Source: Sphaerosporella brunnea (Eukaryota; Ascomycota; Pezizomycetes; Pezizales; Pyronemataceae). Taken from it: a stretch of 64,000 nt of DNA. Positions 57,400-64,000 of this stretch are shown in pieces. A program made the translations under genes and the position numbers. The stretch covers positions 44,985-108,984 of the forward strand of contig VXIS01000144.1 of NCBI GenBank assembly GCA_008704415.1, in the 5' to 3' direction. Positions within the stretch are counted from its first letter, which is position 1; each line of letters starts with the position of its first letter. The notes beneath the pieces are model-generated. The model saw only the letters and a list, made by a program, of their open reading frames with translations, searched no databases and was not told where the DNA came from.

Positions 57400-59734
57400 G
57401 GTGGTGTGAACTTACCCAAGTTATCCCACGAATCTTCCTTCTCAGAATCACTCTCCAGCAGAGTGATGCAACGAGGTGGCAATGAAGACGAGGAGATTGC
57501 CGGGCGGGCATTGCGGTCACAAAGGCGATCCACTATGCTTCCAGCACTAACTTTCGGGCGTTTGTTAGTGCACGAACTGTTGTCCTCTTCGGCTTGAATC
57601 GCAGCGTCGGGTATTCTGTGCTTCTGCCCAGCCAGCTTACGAGCTGCGGTCGTGACCTTATCAACCGTACAGCCGCTTCATCTGTGGCCAGACTTGCCAC
57701 AGTGGAGGCAGAGGTTATCTTTCTTACGCTTTTCAATCAGCGTAGGAGCAATTCCCTTTAGCTTGTCGTCGGTGAAAGGCTTATCTGCCTTACCAACGGT
57801 CTTCTTCTTTCCCTGACCCTTGTCACCTCGTTTTTCGACCTTATGGTCGGAACTTTGAGGCTTTAGCAGGTCAGAGTTACCACTCTAGGAGCTTTTTTGC
57901 GAGCAGTTCTTGTGACTAGAACCCCTTATCTCCTGAACTTGTTTTCGGAGAGCAGCTTCCTTTGCAAGGTGCTTCTCATACTCACGTCCAACACAGTTTA
58001 TCTTAAAGATAAAGGCTGTGTGATCGTCTTCGGCTAAATCCGAGTATGACATCCGCTTGCGGAGTTCCTCAGATAAGCCGCCAAGTAGCAGGTTTCTCCC
58101 AACAACTCCGGAGAGACCCACAAGGTGGTTTTGTGTCTGCATTGGCTGCTGATATGCGTCTATGTTCTTTTCATAGCACAGCGCTTTCATCTCCTCGAGC
58201 ATGTCGTCATCTTCATGCTCATTGATGAACTCGGCATCCATGGCTAACATGAATGCCTTTCAGTTATCCTCAAGCTTTTGTTTCTTGAGGAACCAAGCCT
58301 GTGCGTTGAACCAAGTTAACGCATCACCACCCATTGCCTGCCCGATATAGATCAATTTCTGTTTATCGTACTTATAGGCACCTCGGTAGTAGTCAAACCA
58401 CCGATCAAGGGAGTCAACCCAATCTCTGTATTGCAATTTGCAATACTTGCCGTTAAATCGCTCGGGTGAAGCGATCTTGAGTTGCTCTACGGTCTTGACA
58501 ACCATCCGCGATGAGTTCCTCTTTTTGCGACAATCATCTTCCCTGTCTGAGGAGGAGTCGGCGTTAGCGAATCCAGCGTCATCCGGATCAGAGTCATTCG
58601 AAGATAACGATGACGAACTAGAGTGCAACCTAGGCACACCTCTAGCAGTCTTTCGCGGGGCGGTGAGTTGTCTCCACCCACGGAACCAGCTTTGGAACTC
58701 CTCTTGGAGCCCTTACCGTTATCCTTTGCGATAGGAGCGAGGGCAACAGCCTGTACGACTTGTATAGGTGTTTGTGCCACTCGGGTCGGAGCGGGATCTT
58801 GATTGGGATCCACATAAAGATCACCAATAGGACTAGTTTCCCATTGAACTCCTTCCTCTTCGTCCTCATCGACGTCGGCCGGAGGAGGAACAAAAAATTG
58901 TTCCTCCATAGGGGCCTTGCCTTTCCCCTTAACCTTTTTTCGTCCGCAAATGGACAGCTCTTCCAACGAGAGGCCGTCTTTTACGGATTGTGCAAGGTCG
59001 CGAAGATCGGCTTCGACATCGTTCAGGTTTTGCGTCTGAACTTTCTCAATCGCGATGTCCAACAACGCAGCCAACTGCTTACGACTCTTCTCCTCAAGCT
59101 TTTTCTGTTTCTTTTTGTTTCTTTGGCGCTCGGTGTTGAATCGGGCCTCCAATACTGCAACGCGATCCTCAGTGGTCTTGGTCTGGGTTATCAAGGATGT
59201 GATAGCCCCAGCCTGCTGATCCGAGGCGTTCCTGTAGTATGCCGTGAATTCGATCACGTAGTGTGCCTGATTTTCAGCCTGTGCGGATAACTCCGAAAAC
59301 TTTTCGATTTGTTTTTCCTGGGTAGCTCGAGGCACCATGTCAACCGATTGCGCGAAGTTGTTTGATGCAAGACGTAAGCCCTCGAAATCCTTTCGATACG
59401 CCTGGACCAAATTATCCGCGTTATGCTCTGCCTGTTCGTATAGGTAGTGCTGCGCGGCTAAAACCTCTTTGTAGGCTTTGGTCAACTCAGGGAAGACCTG
59501 ATCAAGGTTTTCTTGTCGTTCATTGAGTTTGTCAATCAAATCCGCGACGTTTCGTAACTGATTGTTGATTGCCTATGCTGCATCAGAGAGCCAGTCGGGA
59601 ACCTGAAGTTTGATTGCGCATTGTGTAGCAACCACCTGTCATCCGTCTACCTCATCGATGTCCATGGGCTCCAAAACATTGGATGCCTTGATGAGCTTCA
59701 TCGGTTTGGTGACTCGAACAACGGATTCGGACAT
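57400..59734 (-). pseudogene. Gypsy gag-like region with zinc knuckle, decayed
   Basis: The frame starts at 59734 (MSESVVRVTKPMKLIKASNV). Stops follow soon after (DEVDG then TGA; SDAA then TAG). A long coiled-coil region (LNERQENLDQVFPELTKAYK onward), a basic patch and a frameshift near 58640 lead to SSSSSLSSNDSDPDDAGFAN. The capsid-like part is SPERFNGKYCKLQYRDWVDS and ALTWFNAQAWFLKKQKLEDN, then KRMSYSDLAEDDHTAFIFKI. The CCHC zinc knuckle reads CLHCGKSGHR-stop-SGC near 57695-57660; its internal TGA fits a CGA codon changed by C-to-T. The 56834-57400 stretch shows no clear coding sequence. Confidence 0.85.
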
Positions 59735-59771
59735 GTTTGCGATATCGTGAGGTATATCGATAACAATATAC

Positions 59772-60801
59772 TGTAAAACCACTAGGTTCACTGAACCGCG
59801 TAGAAGGAAGATAGACCTAACAGTAATTCTTTTCTAAGGAAAAGACACTGATTGGGCGAACAGCTTTCAGATACGTAATCGGTAAAGATTCGCTAATGGT
59901 ACGAGTATATTCGTACCGAAGGGAAAATAGAATAAAGATCTTGAAACGAATATAGATCGTGTAAACAACAACATTGTTAAGGTTGAACCTCACAATATCC
60001 TAACGATAATGTCTGCTAACTCTGGTGGTCTCTCAACTCGAGGGAAATCTCGCGGGTTATATCCTGACGGATTCGCCTATGAGCCTCAAAGTTGATTTCC
60101 CATCCTTGGACGAACAATTGCCCCGATTGCCACGTAAGAGTACCGAGCTTCTTTGACTAGCCAGGGATTATAGATAACTCCCCACTCCAACTCGGACACT
60201 CTTCTGCAAGCTATGGCGTGATTGAACGCGTAAGCTTTGATGCCTAGAATGCCCTATTGAAGTGCCGCAGTAGCTATGACGTGATGACCAATTACCGAAG
60301 TGACTTTGGTACTTATCAAGTCTTGTCACAGGTGCTCCCCTCATATACCCTACCGGGTACGTTTCCGGTATAACGGTCTGGATGCAACGTGATGTGAGTT
60401 ATTTTGTACCCTGGAAAAAACTATTTTTCTATGGGAACCGGCAACTAACCACTTTTTGCCATATAACTCACCGGTGAATAACCTGTGACAACTGCAAGGG
60501 TGTTAGACCAACACAGTTGTCATTATTCATTTGTATGCGCACGAATGGTGAATTATCTTGTACCCATGGAAAAGAACTACTTTTACTATGGGTACCTGGC
60601 AACTAACTTCACCATCGCCATTAATAACGTAAGTCTTGTAACTCTTAGGACACTTCTAATAGAGTAGGACTCATAGATGATTATACAGCCTCACTGTTGA
60701 TAATCATCAACATCAAGAAACCGTTACATAACCCTTAAGGTAATGTAGGCATAACTCGTAAGGGGGTACCAGAAATGATACTGTGGGAGGTGGGTGTAAC
60801 A
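59772..60801 (-). repeat. Ty3/Gypsy LTR (5' LTR in element orientation)
   Basis: This is the 1030-bp partner of 52003-53020, bounded by TGTAAAACC and GTGTAACA on the plus strand. The right target duplication CCGTT follows at once. Differences from the left LTR include many transitions and 1-2 bp indels, which indicates an old insertion. Confidence 0.93.
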
Positions 60802-61221
60802 CCGTTACACAAGAGCCTCGCAAAGGTAAGAACTTGGAATGATTTTCTCAGAGCGGAGTGCAGAGCTAACTTTTATCAAAGACCATCAACCCCCGCTGAG
60901 CTTTTAAACTTACGGCATGCACAATTGCGGAATTGTATTGAGAGGATCTTCTGTGTCCTTAAAAAGCGATTCCCTATCCTGAAGAAAGCACTTGAGTATA
61001 AGTATGAGCATCAAGTCAAGCTCGTTCAAGCTCTGTCTGCATTACATAACTTCATTCGCAAAGAGGCGCAGGGCACAGAGGATCGCTTTTACCATGAAGC
61101 TGATAAGGAAAGAGAGCGAGAGCTGGCTGAGAGTGAGGGTAATGATCTGGGTGGTGGATGCGTCAAGCAGGGCCTTGTTGATCAGCACATGGCAGAATAT
61201 CGAGATAAGATCGCTCAATAG
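60802..61221 (+). pseudogene. PIF/Harbinger transposase, C-terminal part
   Basis: This is the distal half of the transposase cut by the Gypsy element. It resumes at FYQRPSTPAELLNLRHAQLR, then NCIERIFCVLKKRFPILKKA carrying the third catalytic acid (Glu in IERIF). ALSALHNFIRKEAQ, typical of the family, and an acidic end with stop TAG at 61219-61221 follow. An apparent acceptor TTTTCTCAG near 60853 could be the end of an intron interrupted by the insertion. Confidence 0.85.
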
Positions 61222-61381
61222 ATGTGAAAAGGCTACTGCAATTATAGGTGGGGATAGTGAGGTCGGCCCACTGTGTTTAGAAATATTGTAGAAATACAAT
61301 TCAATCCCTCTTCCTCCTCCTTTGCCTCCTCCAGACCTATTTACAAATTAATTTGAATATATATTGAATTTCACGACCCAG

Positions 61382-62598
61382 TCACTCCTCCTCCTCCTCA
61401 TTGCCTTCAAGTTCTAGAAAAATTCCTGCTTTTGTAGTATTGTCAAACAATTTATATGCATTATACAAGTCATTGTTCTCCCAGTCCGCTTTTCCTTTGT
61501 AAGTCTTCCAACACTTTGCAACAGCATGCCAAGTCGTTAATCCACTGAGATCTGCTTTTTCGGCGAGAGTCTCAATGGATGTCGCCAAGCGAGCTGTCAT
61601 ATACTGCGGTCGCTCACGTTAGAGGCTGAGACGCGCTGGGGCTGTAGCTGGAAGAGACCTAGGAGGGATACTGCTACCGTCTACTTCAGGGTCGATAAGG
61701 GCAGGATCAATGGGGGAAACACCAGGGTACACCGCTCACCGGCTTGTATCTCGGAGGCCGTCGAGAATTTCTCCAAGTTCCTGCAGATTTGCAAGACATG
61801 CGTGACAAAACTCTTTGATGACCGGAGTTTTCTACATTTTCTATTAAATCACAGACTCCCTAAGGCTTGGGAACACTCACCAAGATTGTAGTCTCCCATA
61901 CATCGTCTGGTGCAGTCGGAACCTCTCGCTCATTATTTCAGCCAAACCCGGTTTTTTCTTTTAATGCGACTCCACGCATCATATTTCCTCTTTAGTGCAA
62001 CCAGCTTGTTTTAACAGCGTGGTCCATCAAGAAATGGCTGTGACGAATCGAAGGCTAAAACATAGTTGGCTACTGTTGTTTACACCTCTACTTGAAAGCC
62101 ATTGTCTGAGCGCTTTCACAGACGAATCTGCTTGACCAGGCTCCTTAGCAGTACTATTGCCATCTCGGCTGTCCACTTAACCTGTGACCTGCGTCCTGTA
62201 GTTTTTGCTTTCCTCTCCTATGGTTGGCTATTTCCTTCCTAGCTCGGCACCTTTTGCTGACGACTCGACAACAACGTCTGTTGCGCCGGCGAGGACGTCT
62301 GTTGCACAACGGGACGCTCTTTCTCGGCATGAGTGGGCTCGGCTGCTTCACGGCTCGCTCGTTCTTCTGCAATTTTCTCTCACAACTCCTTTTCCCACCG
62401 AGTCTGCAATTCTTCAAGGCGAAGGTCAACCGAGGGTGCTTGCTGGAACTGACAGGCACCGGCACAGCCAGTGGTTGTGTTAACTGCGGCGCTGTCGGGC
62501 TCGGACTCTGTACCAGCAATGGTAGGGACAGCCTGTGCAGCAGTGATGCGATTGCTCTGCCGTCTCATCAATGGCTGGGCGTTCTTCTTTCTCAGCAT
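61382..62598 (-). pseudogene. second ORF of the Harbinger element, decayed (tentative)
   Basis: A minus-strand frame starts at 62598 (MLRKKNAQPLMRRQSNRITA) and continues to LEELQTRWEKEL. It is broken by TGA at about 62380 (expected CGA) and resumes as EKIAEERASREAAEPTHAEK. After non-coding sequence, 61382-61600 encodes TTWHAVAKCWKTYKGKADWE and YKLFDNTTKAGIFLELEG with an acidic end. Harbinger elements normally carry a second, Myb/SANT-like ORF opposite the transposase, and this position fits, but I cannot confirm the domain from sequence alone. Confidence 0.4.
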
Positions 62599-63179
62599 GT
62601 TGAAGACATCTTGCGCTGCGCTTGTGGGTGTGAAGGAGTGGAAGTGCGCTTGCAGGTAGGACGGGATATCACTAATACGCTAGCGTTGAAAATTTTTATT
62701 TGTGCCTACCCACTGCTAAAGTTCAACCTTTTTTTGTTTGGATTCACAGGATAATCATGAAATTCGGACTTAGGTGTTTGGCAAAAGCGTTTGTTTGATG
62801 GTAGCGTCCGTCTATCACTGGGGAATGGACGCCTTCACCTAACGGATAAAAGGCTGTCCGTCTTATCCAGACGCGTCCAAAAGTCGGTGTAAGCTTTAGC
62901 GCCAATTTGTAGTCGATGAGCTTTTGACAACCTTTCAACCTCACAATTTGACAGTCAACCAGTGTTGAAACATTTCCAATCAAACCATAAAACATCAAAA
63001 AGTTGAAAATGTAACAGACAGTGTCAGGAACAAACTGGAGGGGTCCAAAGTGATTATGTATGGAGGGGTAACGGACAGGTTCAGGAACAAGCAGTCAAGA
63101 TGAAATCCAAAGGTGGGCAAGAGTTGCCATGCCCAAGGTGTAGGACTTAAATTATAACGTAGGTACTCAGATTGACGTA

Positions 63180-63452
63180 CGAATGTTCAGTGAAGAGCTA
63201 AGGAAAGGACACAACAAAGCGGAAGCGAAGGTAACTTTATATAGCCCACGTGACTACAGTGTGCTGTACCACGTAGTAGGCGAACATAGCCTTGTTGTCA
63301 CAGCGTAACATTAAATTAGAATGTTACGGGTCTTTGTTGCGGCTCTGCCAATGCTACCACATGGCGTGAAGTATTGCAGTCACGTGGGCTATATAGAGAG
63401 GCATTCGTTCTACTTTGTTGTTTGCTTTCTTTTCCTTTTGACTGAACTTTTG
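63180..63452. repeat. foldback (palindromic) repeat of ~270 bp
   Basis: The arms are imperfect inverted copies: TTCAGTGAAGAGCTAAGGAA, ACAACAAAG and TATATAGCCCACGTGACT on the left, their complements AGTCACGTGGGCTATATA, CTTTGTTG and ACTGAACTTTTG on the right. The centre is a perfect small palindrome, GTAACATT-aaattag-AATGTTAC at 63305-63327. It has no coding capacity. A related segment lies at 51677-51980. Confidence 0.75.
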
Positions 63453-64000
63453 TGTTATACCAACCTCTTACAGTATCAATTATGATACCCCCTTACGAGT
63501 TATGCCTACATCACTTTAAGGGTTACTCAACGGTTTATTGACGTTGATAATTATCAACAGTGAGGCTGTATAATCATCAGTGAGTTGACTCAATTAGGAA
63601 GTGTCCTAGAAGTTACAAGACTTACGTCATAATGGCGGTGGTGAAGTTAGTTGTCGGAACCCATAGTAAAATTGTTCTTTTCTTGGTGCAAAATAACTCA
63701 GCTCGCGTACGCCTAGTCAAGTACATGCTAGTGGATAATTGGCAACTGTATTGGTCTAACACCTTGCAGTTGTCACAGTTTATTCACTGTGAGTTATATG
63801 GCAAAAAGTGGTTAGTTGCCGGTTCCCATAATAAAATAGCCTTTTCCAAGGTACAAAATAATTCACATTAGGTTGCACACGACCGTTATACCGAGATGTA
63901 CCCGGTGGGTATATGAGGGGAGCGCCTGTGACAAGACTTGATATGTACCAAAGTCACTTCGGCAATTGGTCATCACATCATAGCTACTGCAGCACTTCAA
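63453..64000 (+). repeat. Gypsy LTR of the same family, opposite orientation, cut by window end
   Basis: It begins TGTTATACCAACCTCTTACA and continues as the complement of the LTRs at 52003 and 59772 (CCCCCTTACGAGTTATGCCT; GTTGATAATTATCAACAGTG; GGTTCCCATA). It is therefore an LTR in the plus orientation, about half visible, and more diverged than the other two are from each other. Whether it is a solo LTR or the edge of another element lies outside the window. Confidence 0.85.

Larger units (their letters stand above)
52003..60801 (-). mobile_element. Ty3/Gypsy chromovirus retrotransposon, complete but decayed
   Basis: An 8.8-kb element lies on the minus strand with two ~1-kb LTRs, a 5-bp target duplication CCGTT on both sides, a gag region (about 57400-59734), and pol in the order protease, reverse transcriptase, RNase H, integrase, chromodomain. 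That order with a C-terminal chromodomain defines a chromovirus. Coding regions contain many stops and at least two frameshifts, so it is not autonomous. It is inserted in the Harbinger element. Confidence 0.93.
50350..62878. mobile_element. PIF/Harbinger DNA transposon, split by a Gypsy insertion
   Basis: Imperfect terminal inverted repeats mark the ends. The left end is GGCGCATCTGGATACG (50350) followed by GTTTTGTCCGTTAGC. On the complementary strand the right end is GGACGCGTCTGGATAAG (62862-62878) followed by CTTTTATCCGTTAGG. Between them lie the two halves of a Harbinger transposase (50647-51527 and 60802-61221) and a decayed minus-strand second ORF (61382-62598). Without the Gypsy element the transposon would be about 3.7 kb. 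No perfect 3-bp target duplication was found, so the exact ends are tentative. Confidence 0.55.

Overview
The window looks like nuclear DNA of a filamentous ascomycete (Pezizomycotina-like). Evidence: genes split by many 50-65 bp introns with GTRNGT-type donors and CTRAY branch sites, single-copy housekeeping genes with fungal architecture (TSC13, PAT1, SHE9/MDM33, COA3, VPS15, PPS1), a nuclear-encoded mitochondrial ribosomal protein, an intron-containing tRNA-Asn, and fungal-type Ty3/Gypsy and PIF/Harbinger elements. I cannot name the species. Exon structures were assembled by eye from splice signals, reading phase and family conservation.

Layout. 1-45300 is a gene-dense arm: RIP1 (5' cut by the window), PP2A catalytic subunit, PPS1-type dual-specificity phosphatase, a POP5-like fragment, TSC13, a CLC chloride transporter, a HAD phosphatase, a probable retropepsin-fold protein with a small insertion, SHE9/MDM33, mitochondrial uS12, PAT1, a NUFIP1-type CCCH protein, COA3, VPS15, RCC1, tRNA-Asn(GTT), a Ulp1-type SUMO protease, a small acidic ORF and an arrestin-domain protein. 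Small terminal-inverted-repeat elements sit at 10418-10528 and 14816-15068.

46000-64000 is a repeat island. A 2.2 kb element with about 640 bp inverted arms (46005-48176) abuts and truncates a decayed proline-rich/zinc-finger gene (48177-49093). A PIF/Harbinger element (about 50350-62878) is split by an old Ty3/Gypsy chromovirus (52003-60801, minus strand) whose 5-bp target duplication CCGTT is still readable on both sides. The chromovirus carries several stops and frameshifts, and its protease and reverse-transcriptase active sites are altered. A foldback repeat (63180-63452) and the start of another LTR of the same Gypsy family (63453 to the window end) follow.

Functional themes. Four genes serve mitochondria (RIP1, COA3, SHE9, uS12m); RIP1 and COA3 both concern respiratory complexes. 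Three phosphatases lie within 16 kb (PP2A, PPS1, HAD). VPS15 and CLC serve endosome/vacuole membranes. NUFIP1-type protein/COA3 and VPS15/RCC1 are divergent pairs sharing promoter regions. No operon-like system is present. The least ordinary content is the nested transposon island, the zinc-finger/repeat gene and the interrupted retropepsin-like gene.
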